Assembly (NCBI GenBank): GCA_008633435.1
Contig: RKSL01000048.1
Location: 12,574 to 55,412 of the forward strand
Reading direction: 5' to 3'
DNA: 42,839 nt
From: Candidatus Desulfobulbus rimicarensis
Lineage (GTDB): Bacteria; Desulfobacterota; Desulfobulbia; Desulfobulbales; Desulfobulbaceae
The notes under the pieces: generated by a model
What the model saw: only the letters and a program-made list of their open reading frames with translations
Database searches by the model: none
Told to the model about the DNA's origin: nothing
Made by a program: the position numbers and the translations under genes
In this document: positions 35,945 through 42,839 of the stretch, one piece after another
How positions within the stretch are numbered: position 1 is the first letter of the stretch
Layout: every line of letters starts with the position of its first letter

Positions 35945-37395
35945 TACGAATTCCCTGCCCCATCATCAACAGGATCATCATCTTGTTCCGTAATGGCGTT
36001 TCCAGGCTGACCCTCTTCAGCAGACTCCTCTGCATTCCCAGCTGGCTCTTGATCATCAGCAGCTTCCTGCACAACAGCTGCTCCGTCCTCAACAGTTTCC
36101 GGCTCCGAGGATGATTCTTCCGGGGAGGAAAACAGTGCGTCTGCAGCGTCTTCCGGCGGCGGCACATCAGCGGCCTGTAATTTCATCTGGGCTGCAACAT
36201 CTTCGTCTACCCCGAGAACATCCATAATACGGCTCAGTTCTGCTTCTGCAAGCTTTACAGAAGAAAAAATACCTGCTCCCATCAATTTATCCGCAAGAGG
36301 CTCACCAATACCAGCAACGGCAAGCAAACTCTTGTAGCCGGGGTTTGAAAGATTTTCGTAACGCTGCTCACTCTTTACATCAATACGCCAACTCAGCAGT
36401 CGTGAAGCGAGTCGAACATTCTGCCCCTGCCGTCCAATGGCAAGAGACAACTGGTCGTCAGGAACCACCACCAGCAAAGAATGCTGATCTTCATCCACAA
36501 TAACCATAGTTACTTCAGCAGGCGCAAGGGCATTATACACATATTTTGCAGGATCAGGACTCCAGGGGACAATATCAATCCGTTCGCCCTGCAACTCCTG
36601 GACAACATTCTGCACCCTTGAGCCCTTCATACCCACACAGGCACCAACCGGATCAACATCAGACTCAATGGAGGAGACCGCAATTTTTGCCCGAAATCCC
36701 GGCTCACGGGCCGCACCCAATATCTTAACTACCCCTTCTGCAATTTCAGGGACTTCCATTTCAAAAAGTTGTACCAGAAACTCGTTACAGGTTCTACTTA
36801 AAATGAGTTGCGAGTCCCGGGCATCCTGCTTAACCTCAAGCAGATAGGCTCGAATACGATCACCCTGCTTAAATGATCGTTTGGGTATCTGGCCATCTCT
36901 TGGTAAGATTGCATCGGTACGACCAAGATTAATAACCATATTGCCGCGTTCAAAACGCTGAACAATACCGTTCACCACTGCCCCCTGCCGATCACGGTAC
37001 ATCTCGTACACGACTTCACGCTCTGCATCACGCATGCGATGAATAATGACCTGTTTGGCAGACTGGGCAGCAATACGACCAAGGTCGGCAATATTATCCA
37101 TTTTTTCACCCAGGTCATCCTCCAGTTCTACATCAGGGTCTAGAAGCCTGGCCTCCTCAATGGAGATCTCTTCATCTTCGTCCCAGACTTCTTCAACAAC
37201 GGTTCGATACTGGAACACCTCAATCTCGCCAAGCTCCTCATTAAACTGCACTTCTATATCACGTCGTCCGCCGTATTTTTTTCTGACCGCCGAACGCACA
37301 GCTTCCTCAATGGCATCTACCAGCAGAGTGCGATCTATCCCTTTATCTCGACAAATCTGATCGAGTATCCTTTTTAAATTTTCTCCACCTGCCAT
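35944..37395 (-). CDS. nusA: Transcription termination/antitermination factor NusA
   Basis: 483 residues. The N-terminal RNA-polymerase-binding domain (ILDQICRDKGIDRTLLVDAIEEAVRSAVRKKYG) is followed by S1 (GIVQRFERGNMVINLGRTDAILPRDGQIPKRSFKQGDRIRAYL), KH1-KH2 (GACVGMKGSRVQNVVQELQGERIDIVPWSPDP; LLVVVPDDQLSLAIGRQGQNVRLASRLLSW) and an HhH-like unit (LLAVAGIGEPLADKLMGAGI). The tail from about 410 is acidic, replacing AR repeats. Start: the ATG of MAGGENLKRIL, with GAAGGA 3-4 nt upstream. Confidence 0.97.
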   Translation of the reverse strand: MAGGENLKRILDQICRDKGIDRTLLVDAIEEAVRSAVRKKYGGRRDIEVQFNEELGEIEVFQYRTVVEEVWDEDEEISIEEARLLDPDVELEDDLGEKMDNIADLGRIAAQSAKQVIIHRMRDAEREVVYEMYRDRQGAVVNGIVQRFERGNMVINLGRTDAILPRDGQIPKRSFKQGDRIRAYLLEVKQDARDSQLILSRTCNEFLVQLFEMEVPEIAEGVVKILGAAREPGFRAKIAVSSIESDVDPVGACVGMKGSRVQNVVQELQGERIDIVPWSPDPAKYVYNALAPAEVTMVIVDEDQHSLLVVVPDDQLSLAIGRQGQNVRLASRLLSWRIDVKSEQRYENLSNPGYKSLLAVAGIGEPLADKLMGAGIFSSVKLAEAELSRIMDVLGVDEDVAAQMKLQAADVPPPEDAADALFSSPEESSSEPETVEDGAAVVQEAADDQEPAGNAEESAEEGQPGNAITEQDDDPVDDGAGNS

Positions 37396-37456
37396 TATCC
37401 TTCTCCAGCTTTGACCGTTGCCGTCAACAAAAATCACGGCTCCTTGTTTCTGCGTT

Positions 37457-37912
37457 TTACAGGACCAGCCGTGCCCTTGCGATGGCCCCCAGCTCTATTT
37501 GCATCTGCTGGCCATCACACTCCAGCAGAAGTATATCGTCTTTAAGTTCTCCAAGCAGCCCTATAAAGACCCGCTGCCCTTCAATGGGTGTCCTCACTTT
37601 TATGCGCGCCTTGCGACCGGCAAAGCGGATAAAATCCTCTTTTCTTTTCAAAGGCCGTTCCACACCTGGGGAAGAAACCTCCAGAGTAAACGCATGTTCA
37701 ATAGTATCCTCAACCTCAAGATACGCACTCACCTGCCTGCTCAATGCTGCACAATCGTCTACAGTCACCCCGCCTTCACGATCAATGAAAAGACGAAGAA
37801 TCCAGCCCCCGCCCTCGCGCCTGAACTGAACCTCCACAAGCTCCAATCCCATATCGCGGGTAACGGGCAGGACAAAGCCTTCTATTTCTGTAATTATCCT
37901 GTCTTCACTCAC
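37457..37912 (-). CDS. rimP: Ribosome maturation factor RimP
   Basis: About 151 residues, first gene of the rimP-nusA-ylxR-infB cluster. DMGLELVEVQFRREGGGWILRLFIDREGGVTVDDCAALSRQVSAYLEVEDTIEHAFTLEVSSPGVERPLKRKEDFIRFAGRKARIKVR is the family core; the C-terminus is a small SH3-like domain. I prefer GTG at 37912 (VSEDRIITEIEGF) with AGGG 9 nt upstream, because the ATG at 37960 would add a basic stretch not seen in RimP. It lies 61 nt before nusA. Confidence 0.9.
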   Translation of the reverse strand: MSEDRIITEIEGFVLPVTRDMGLELVEVQFRREGGGWILRLFIDREGGVTVDDCAALSRQVSAYLEVEDTIEHAFTLEVSSPGVERPLKRKEDFIRFAGRKARIKVRTPIEGQRVFIGLLGELKDDILLLECDGQQMQIELGAIARARLVL

Positions 37913-37961
37913 AGATATACACCCTCTCTTCCCCCCAAAAAAACCCTGGGAAAAAGGCAAT

Positions 37962-37983
37962 AAAAAAAGCGGGCAAAGCCCAC
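37962..37983 (-). terminator. Terminator downstream of tRNA-Gly
   Basis: On the minus strand GTGGGC-TTT-GCCCGC forms a 6-bp hairpin followed directly by seven T (37968-37962). It lies 93 nt after the tRNA-Gly 3' end, so it ends the tRNA transcript, and it is just upstream of rimP. Confidence 0.75.
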
Positions 37984-38076
37984 TTTCGCGAACATCGGGA
38001 CAACAGCCGATGTATGGCTACAACTGATTTACCTCAATAAAAGCAGATAAACCACCCGAGTTAACTACAAGATCAG

Positions 38077-38152
38077 TGGAGCGGGCAACGGGGTTCGAAC
38101 CCGCGACCCCAAGCTTGGGAAGCTTGTGCTCTGCCAACTGAGCTACACCCGC
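38077..38152 (-). tRNA. tRNA-Gly (anticodon CCC)
   Basis: A 76-nt cloverleaf including encoded CCA. Acceptor GCGGGTG pairs with TGCCCGC plus discriminator T; the anticodon arm CAAGC-TTCCCAA-GCTTG reads CCC, and the T arm is GCGGGTTCGAACCCCGT. It lies between pyrF and rimP and reads GGG codons. Confidence 0.96.
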
Positions 38153-38345
38153 CCGTTAACCCAAAAACATAAAAATATATCCAATAACACATGTTTTGTC
38201 AAGCAACAAGAGAGAAAGAGCAGGGAGATAGAAAAGTCTCCACCCCAGGCAACGATTATGCCGCACGTTTCAGACAGCTTGTCAAAAAACGTTGGGAATG
38301 CAACACTCTCAGCATGGCACAACAGGCCGCTGTCACAACAGCGGG

Positions 38346-39056
38346 TTAGCTGTCAAGAGCTGAAGAAATTTCCTGCAATATCGAATCAACCATTGCCAAC
38401 GGATCGGCAGCGTCTCTTATGGGACGGCCAATAACAAGATAATCAGATCCATCCTTAATCGCCCCCATCGGGGTGGCAATCCGCTGCTGATCACGAGCAG
38501 AGCTTCCTGTCGGACGTATTCCCGGAGTGACCATATCAAAGCTGTCCCCATAAGCAGCACGCAACATGGCCGCCTCCCGGGCAGAACAGACAACCCCATG
38601 ACAACCAAGCGCAAGAACCCTGCCCGTCCGAAGCTTGACCAGATCATCCACACTGCCGGAAAAATTAAATTCCTGCAGTTCATCGGCCCCCATGCTGGTC
38701 AAAACGGTAATGGCCAGAATTTTCACATCTGCCTCTGCGGCAAGAGCGGCTTCCACCACCGGAGCATAGCCATGCACAGTGGCAAACATCACCCCTCTGT
38801 CGGCAAATTGCTCCACTGCCAGCCGGACAGTTTCAGGAATATCGTAGAGCTTAAGATCAAGCATCACCTTGTTCCCACGGGAGACAATATGGTCAATAAC
38901 CGGCCATCCACCAGCCAAAAACAACTGCAGACCAACCTTAAAAAAACGAATACTCCCGTCCAGCCGCTCAACCAGCTGCCGGGCAGATGCAGCATCAGGC
39001 ACATCAAGGGCAAATATTACACGTTCCTCTAAGGCAATATCTTTCATATCATCCAC
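38346..39056 (-). CDS. pyrF: Orotidine 5'-phosphate decarboxylase
   Basis: A 236-residue TIM-barrel enzyme, last step of UMP synthesis. The catalytic tetrad block is MLDLKLYDIPETV (D67, K69, D72), and the phosphate loop is VTPGIRPTGSSARDQQRIATP with R later in YLVIGRPIRDA. Start ATG at 39056; the ATG three codons in is equally possible. It starts 7 nt after the unknown gene at 39064-39396. A CCGCTGT-CACA-ACAGCGG hairpin lies at 38327-38344 right after the stop, without a T run. Confidence 0.96.
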   Translation of the reverse strand: MDDMKDIALEERVIFALDVPDAASARQLVERLDGSIRFFKVGLQLFLAGGWPVIDHIVSRGNKVMLDLKLYDIPETVRLAVEQFADRGVMFATVHGYAPVVEAALAAEADVKILAITVLTSMGADELQEFNFSGSVDDLVKLRTGRVLALGCHGVVCSAREAAMLRAAYGDSFDMVTPGIRPTGSSARDQQRIATPMGAIKDGSDYLVIGRPIRDAADPLAMVDSILQEISSALDS

Positions 39057-39063
39057 AACATGC

Positions 39064-39396
39064 TCACACGGAGATCAACTCTTCTTCGAGCATATTATCG
39101 ACAAAATCCATGACAAATCGACGCTGGGCAGGTGTGGCCCACGCGATGCACGAACAATGCATATTATGCGAGCTGCGGACTAAAAATTCAAACCGGATAG
39201 AGGTATCATCTAAAACCACAGAGAGATAAAATGGCCCGCAATCAGGATGCTCCTGCTGAGGGGCTGCCAAAAGGTCAGGCGGAACCTCAAGCCAGAAGAC
39301 CCCGCTGATAGGGCCAGGCTTTAAGGTGCGCTTGAGATAACTGTCCAGATTATCCCGCTCAAGAAAAGAAAGTTCGTCTATATAATATTGTCGCAT
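39064..39396 (-). CDS. Hypothetical protein
   Basis: 110 residues, no signal peptide or membrane segment. Conserved-looking segments are YYIDELSFLERDNLDSYLKRTLKPGPISGVFWLEVPPDLL and MHCSCIAWATPAQRRFVMDFVDNMLEEELI. The central PFYLSVVLDDTSIRFEFLVR is beta-rich. AAAGAG lies just before the ATG. It is 7 nt upstream of pyrF on the same strand, so probably co-transcribed. Function unknown; I recognise no family. Confidence 0.75.
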   Translation of the reverse strand: MRQYYIDELSFLERDNLDSYLKRTLKPGPISGVFWLEVPPDLLAAPQQEHPDCGPFYLSVVLDDTSIRFEFLVRSSHNMHCSCIAWATPAQRRFVMDFVDNMLEEELISV

Positions 39397-39534
39397 AACT
39401 CTTTATATTTCCTATTGTATGAAAAAATACGATCACCTGACACTGGCAACAAAGAGAGTCAGACCTTTGCTGTTCATTAGCAGAAATCAACAACAGATAC
39501 AACTCCATTTTAGCTGCTGCGGCAAAGACCGAGG

Positions 39535-40632
39535 CTACAAATCAAGCCCTGTGGTATCTTTGTTGAGCACATCACAGCCATGTTCACCCACAACCACCAT
39601 ATTTTCCAAACGGATACCACCCCACTCCGGTAAATAAATTCCCGGCTCAACAGTAACCACCATTCCGGCACGTAATTTTTTCCTGCTCTTTGGCCCAAGA
39701 CTCGGATCTTCATGCACCACCAGTCCCACGCCATGCCCTAACCCATGACCAAAAAACCTGCCATAGCCAGCGTTATCAATAATTTTCCTGGCTACCCGGT
39801 CAACATCCCGACAGATAACTCCGGCACGAATGGCATCAATTGCTGCCAGCTGCGCCTTGCGAACCACCCGCAACCGTTCAAGAAAAGTCTTTCCCGGTTT
39901 TCCAGCTATAAAAGTGCGGGTCATGTCTGAACAGTACCCCTGCAACACAAGCCCCATATCCACTAACACAATATCACCACTTTGCAAAACTCTGTCTGTC
40001 GGTACAGCATGGGGTCTGGCAGAGTTGGTACCAAAGGCGACAATGGTCTCAAAACTGGGGCGCTCTGCCCCAAGCTCTTTCATGGTCAATTCAAGAGCAA
40101 GGGCAATTTCAATCTCTGACATGCCTGGTTCTATGGTCGAATACACCAGCTGAAAAACCCGCTCGTTAAGGGCAACAGACTTCGCAATCAAAGTGAGCTC
40201 ATCTGCACTCTTAACAACCCGCATCCGCTCAACAAATCCAGTAACCGGCACCAGCTCCAAGCCATTTTTATCGGCTGCTTCGGCAAATTTTTCAGCCACT
40301 GAATGCAAAAAATAATGACTTTCAAAGGCAATCCTTTTCAACCCCATCCCTTTTGCCAGTTTAATCACCAGCGACAACATTCCTTTGGGATATAGCTCAA
40401 CTTTAAATCCTGTCGTCTCCTCTTCTGCCTGAAGCATAAACCGGGAATCAGTGAGCAGATAGGGTGCCCCCTGGGCAGGAACAAACAACACACCAGCACT
40501 TTCCTGAATGCCGTGATCAGCGGCACTGTAACCGCTCAAATACCGCCTATTCCCCGGCTCAGTGATGATGATGGCATCAATTTTTCGACGACCAATGGCT
40601 GCCTGTAATTTTTGCAACGGCTTACTCTTCAT
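39535..40632 (-). CDS. pepQ: Xaa-Pro aminopeptidase / M24B peptidase
   Basis: A 365-residue M24 metallopeptidase cleaving X-Pro bonds. An N-terminal creatinase-like domain (to about 120) precedes the pita-bread fold with metal ligands in VLVDMGLVL, SDMTRTF, GHGLGHGVGLVVHE, VTVEPGIYLP and GIRLENMVVV. The family includes PepQ and PepP-like enzymes; the symbol is approximate. The start ATG has GGAGG about 15 nt upstream, a little far. It heads the minus-strand run toward pyrF. Confidence 0.9.
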   Translation of the reverse strand: MKSKPLQKLQAAIGRRKIDAIIITEPGNRRYLSGYSAADHGIQESAGVLFVPAQGAPYLLTDSRFMLQAEEETTGFKVELYPKGMLSLVIKLAKGMGLKRIAFESHYFLHSVAEKFAEAADKNGLELVPVTGFVERMRVVKSADELTLIAKSVALNERVFQLVYSTIEPGMSEIEIALALELTMKELGAERPSFETIVAFGTNSARPHAVPTDRVLQSGDIVLVDMGLVLQGYCSDMTRTFIAGKPGKTFLERLRVVRKAQLAAIDAIRAGVICRDVDRVARKIIDNAGYGRFFGHGLGHGVGLVVHEDPSLGPKSRKKLRAGMVVTVEPGIYLPEWGGIRLENMVVVGEHGCDVLNKDTTGLDL

Positions 40633-40806
40633 AACAATCTACACAATGGAGGTGAATAATTTCACAGTCTCTTTTCGCACAGACAAAACCATACAACAAA
40701 TTTACAAAAATGGCTCCTTCTGACATTGATCGACACAGGAGAAGACCTGAGAAAAAATACCTGACCACAGGCTTTGTAACTGCGCGCAGCTCCATTCTAG
40801 AAGCTC

Positions 40807-40858
40807 TAATTGGTTACAGGTGCGTTAGCTTCGAAGATGGCGTGCCTGCAACCAATTA
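40807..40858 (+). ncRNA. Candidate structured RNA hairpin (plus strand)
   Basis: A 52-nt near-perfect hairpin: TAATTGGTT then CAGG at the left pair with CCTG and AACCAATTA at the right, with one A/C mismatch between. Inner pairs continue to a CTTCGAAG tip. Four G-T pairs are wobble-compatible only as plus-strand RNA; on the minus strand they become A-C mismatches. A bidirectional terminator follows 37 nt later. This suggests a small plus-strand RNA, but no promoter is certain. Confidence 0.35.
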
Positions 40859-40895
40859 CGAGAAAAATGCGGCAAAGAAACCATCAATAAAAAAA

Positions 40896-40921
40896 GCCCA
40901 ACAAGCATTAACTTGTTGGGC
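40896..40921. terminator. Bidirectional Rho-independent terminator
   Basis: A 10-bp perfect stem (GCCCAACAAG with CTTGTTGGGC) and a CATTAA loop, with A7 on the left and T6 on the right. It terminates tRNA-Phe transcription on the minus strand and could also end a plus-strand transcript. Confidence 0.88.
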
Positions 40922-40935
40922 TTTTTTGTGAAACC

Positions 40936-41011
<76 letters not shown>

Positions 41012-41069
41012 ATCTTTGCTACAGGAAAAATGTATTTATCAGATTTATACGAGCCTTGTCAATACCTTT

Positions 41070-41786
41070 TTACTCTTCCTTACCAGAAATCAGATCGCCA
41101 AGATCAAAATCAAAGTCATCAAGTGCCGTTCCTGTTTTGACCGCAGGTTTTAATTTCACGCCGGTAACACTCCCGGCAGGAGCTGAAACCGACACGTCAA
41201 GATCCATATCATCCACTTGAAGATCGCCAAGCCCGGAACCTGCTCCAATGGCCGCAGTAGCAGCACTAGCCCCAGCCCCGACCGATTCAAGCGTCAACTC
41301 TGTCTCTTTAGCAACTACAGCAATTTCCTCTTCCGGTGGCGCGAGATCTGAGATATCCAACTCACTGAAATCTATCTGGGACTTTTCTTCGACCTCTGCT
41401 TCAACCTCATCTGCGCCCTCCATGACGATTTCCATGGGCTCATCATCGGTCAGTGGCAAATCAAAGTCTTGTTCTTTGTCAAGACCAGCCTTACCAGGCG
41501 CGTCGTCAAGGTCTTCTTCAAAATCAAATTGAATATCATCAGCCTCAAGCGAGTCATCCGCATCAAAAGCAACTTCCGTTTCAACGCTCTCTTCATCGGA
41601 AATTCCACCTGTCGAAACAGTAACATCTGGCTCTCGTGCAGAGACATCAAACTGCAGAAAACCGGGTGGTTCTGCAAACATGACAGTACCAGTCAGCTTG
41701 CTGGAAACAGCTGAAATATCCTTGTGACATTTGCCACATGTTTCCACATGATCAAAAGTAATGTAACCACACTTGGGACAACGCAT
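41070..41786 (-). CDS. Zinc-ribbon protein with long acidic tail
   Basis: 238 residues. The N-terminal ribbon is MRCPKCGYITFDHVETCGKCHKDI (C3, C6, C17, C20). The rest is low-complexity and strongly acidic (DFEEDLDD, LTDDEPMEIVMEGADEVEAEVEEK, LDDFDFDLGDLISGKEE), lacking a fold I recognise. The Cys4 head is like those of transcription-factor or chaperone-type ribbons found alone in Desulfobacterota. No function is assigned. It starts at 41786 and runs toward tRNA-Phe. Confidence 0.75.
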   Translation of the reverse strand: MRCPKCGYITFDHVETCGKCHKDISAVSSKLTGTVMFAEPPGFLQFDVSAREPDVTVSTGGISDEESVETEVAFDADDSLEADDIQFDFEEDLDDAPGKAGLDKEQDFDLPLTDDEPMEIVMEGADEVEAEVEEKSQIDFSELDISDLAPPEEEIAVVAKETELTLESVGAGASAATAAIGAGSGLGDLQVDDMDLDVSVSAPAGSVTGVKLKPAVKTGTALDDFDFDLGDLISGKEE

Positions 41787-41945
41787 AATTATTACCTGTA
41801 AAGTATAAATAATCTTTTACGCTTCTTTTTTACTACATTCTCATACTAGTATCTCACACAGACTGATAAAAAATCAAGCCGGAAATGATAATTTCCAACT
41901 TGCTGCTGCCAGACTGCACAAGATACATATTGTACCAACCTCCCC

Positions 41946-41963
41946 GGCTGAACCAAATTGACC
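41946..41963. repeat. Short dispersed repeat, copy 2
   Basis: GGCTGAACCAAATTGACC, one mismatch from 14752-14769. Flanks of the two copies do not match further. Confidence 0.4.
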
Positions 41964-42281
41964 ATCGCGACTCGGCACGTTGACCCCGCTTAGCAACGTG
42001 GATGGAAAAAGCAATTCAACGGATTTTCCCACTCCCTGTTACTGCCTTTTGCTCGTCGCTTTTCGAGCGGCTTCTCCACCAGATACCACAAAATCATTTC
42101 AGCCTATGGATTGAACCTCGGCATCAAACCCAATACTCCTGATTATCAACCACATAATGTTATGTTATAAAAAGTGTACCCATTAAGAGACAGTACCACA
42201 AAAATATATAGCCCTCACCGACGGTACCAAATAATCCTTGTACAACAACAAATATTGGCAAAACTTCAGCTAAGGATTACG

Positions 42282-42359
42282 TAATTTCCTGGAAAATTCT
42301 TCTCCCAGCCGCTCTTTTTTCCAGGAAATTATTTTAGAGAGTTTATTTTTCCGGAAAAA
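42282..42359. promoter_or_regulatory. Cluster of three TTTCC/GGAAA palindromes
   Basis: TAATTTCCTGGAAAA (42282-42296) and its exact inverse TTTTCCAGGAAATTA (42317-42331) form a 15-bp inverted repeat with a 20-nt loop, each arm itself containing TTTCC-N-GGAAA. A third palindrome TTTTTCCGGAAAAA lies at 42346-42359. They sit 107-184 nt before the ATG at 42466. They could be operator sites or an mRNA hairpin. Confidence 0.5.
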
Positions 42360-42465
42360 GCATTAGTGTTACAATGTAGTACACAACGAAATGAATTACT
42401 CCACTGCCGGTCATGCCTGCCAGCGCAGAACCGGTTCTTTGACATACTTGCCCGGAGGTTAGGAT

Positions 42466-42839
42466 ATGAAAAGAATGATGCTCTTTTTTTTCTTGGTAGT
42501 TTTCTTGACTTTCCCGATGGCAATCCCAACACAGGCTGGCAACGATGTTGCCAGCCAACAGAATCAGCATGACGTTGTACTTGTTATCATTAACTTTCTC
42601 CTAAATAACAGTTCCCTGCCTGGAACAGGTCATCCAGCCCCAGGTACTCCGGGACCAATCCCTCCCAGGACGGAACTCATCAGTATTGTTGACGGTATAG
42701 AAATTTCAGTTGCCGGCCCCAAAGGCCGTGAAATCCAGGTCAGGACAACCGCAGGAAAACTGTTGTTCAATCTGACCAAAATAAACAGTGCCGGCCTGGC
42801 TCTTGCTGCAAATGCCGCGCAATGGAGCTGCCTTCGCGA
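42466..42839 (+). CDS. Exported protein, 3' part cut by window edge
   Basis: The ATG has GGAGG 7 nt upstream and opens a signal peptide: MKRMMLFFFLVVFLTFPM..., cleaved near TQAG. At least 124 codons remain open to the edge. The mature part has a Gln/Asn stretch, LVIINFLLNNSSLPG, a Pro/Gly linker (PAPGTPGPIPP), then VDGIEISVAGPKGREIQVRTTAGKLLFNLTKI and an Ala-rich stretch. No family recognised. It is downstream of the palindrome cluster. The real length and C-terminal domains are unknown. Confidence 0.75.
   Translation, partial: MKRMMLFFFLVVFLTFPMAIPTQAGNDVASQQNQHDVVLVIINFLLNNSSLPGTGHPAPGTPGPIPPRTELISIVDGIEISVAGPKGREIQVRTTAGKLLFNLTKINSAGLALAANAAQWSCLR

Larger units (their letters stand above)
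40633..40935. other. Intergenic region with hairpin and terminator
   Basis: 303 bases without a gene. It holds a long imperfect inverted repeat at 40807-40858 and the bidirectional terminator at 40896-40921, both listed separately. The pepQ promoter must be on the minus strand here; I see no clear match. Confidence 0.6.
41787..42465. other. Long intergenic region with repeat and palindromes
   Basis: 679 bases between divergent genes without a credible ORF. It contains copy 2 of the dispersed repeat (41946-41963), a possible sigma54 motif TTGGCA-N8-GCT-type (42255-42271, GG and GC spaced 10 nt), and the palindrome cluster at 42282-42359. Confidence 0.6.

Noticed and set aside
38327-38344. Terminator of pyrF
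   Set aside because: The hairpin CCGCTGT/ACAGCGG is perfect but lacks any T run.
40807-40858. Integron attC-like site
   Set aside because: The outer arms (TAATTGGTT/AACCAATTA) do not end in the RYYYAAC/GTTRRRY core pair, and no integrase or cassette is near.
42255-42271. Sigma54 promoter TTGGCA/GCT
   Set aside because: GG-N10-GC spacing is right, but only about half of the remaining consensus is matched; kept as a weak note only.

Overview
The window is a gene-dense, mostly housekeeping stretch of a Gram-negative, probably anaerobic bacterium. A TonB-dependent receptor shows an outer membrane. The conserved pepQ / pyrF / rimP-nusA-ylxR-infB-rbfA-nrnA-truB-rpsO-pnp order, an IscU-like/GGGtGRT gene pair, a NrfJ-like exported protein, a PilZ protein with an N-terminal zinc ribbon and two small Cys-containing exported proteins together suggest Desulfobacterota, most likely Desulfobulbales. 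That placement is inferred from gene content; no rRNA is present.

Layout. 1-5.0 kb (minus): TonB-dependent receptor, YfiR-like periplasmic protein and hybrid histidine kinase, in an operon with 9-nt and 4-nt junctions. 5.3-7.5 kb: an amidohydrolase, a stand-alone CheY-like receiver and a DUF1566 protein. 7.6-12.4 kb (plus): glycogen debranching enzyme overlapping an SGNH hydrolase, a MITE-like element, then a NrfJ-like exported protein, a HAD phosphatase and a NUDIX hydrolase. 12.6-20.2 kb: typA with a previously uncalled small gene behind it, yaaA, hrpB, a PilZ protein and an XPB-like helicase. 20.3-24.3 kb (plus): a YdjM-like membrane protein, an exported protein, a HIT protein, and the IscU-like/GGGtGRT pair converging on ispA. 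25.7-26.9 kb (plus): two exported proteins. 26.9-41.8 kb (minus): a long translation, RNA and pyrimidine array ending in a periplasmic-type ATP-dependent DNA ligase, with tRNA-Gly(CCC) and tRNA-Phe(GAA) inside it. The right edge holds the start of an exported protein whose leader carries a cluster of palindromes.

The most interesting observation is directly downstream of typA (12648-12809, minus). A 53-codon frame with a good ribosome binding site encodes two hydrophobic segments joined by a polar loop. An in-frame UGA at codon 32 creates a Cys-Ile-Pro-UGA (CxxU-like) motif. Starting 5 nt after that UGA is a stem-loop with an 8-bp upper stem and an AGGU apical loop, which is the geometry of a bacterial SECIS element. 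I propose a small membrane selenoprotein missed by ordinary gene calling. A nonsense-mutated gene is the main alternative.

Secondary observations are a MITE-like repeat, two short repeats shared between distant intergenic regions, a strong pnp terminator buried in the signal-peptide region of the ligase gene, a plus-strand structured RNA candidate next to tRNA-Phe, and three TTTCC/GGAAA palindromes in front of the last gene.
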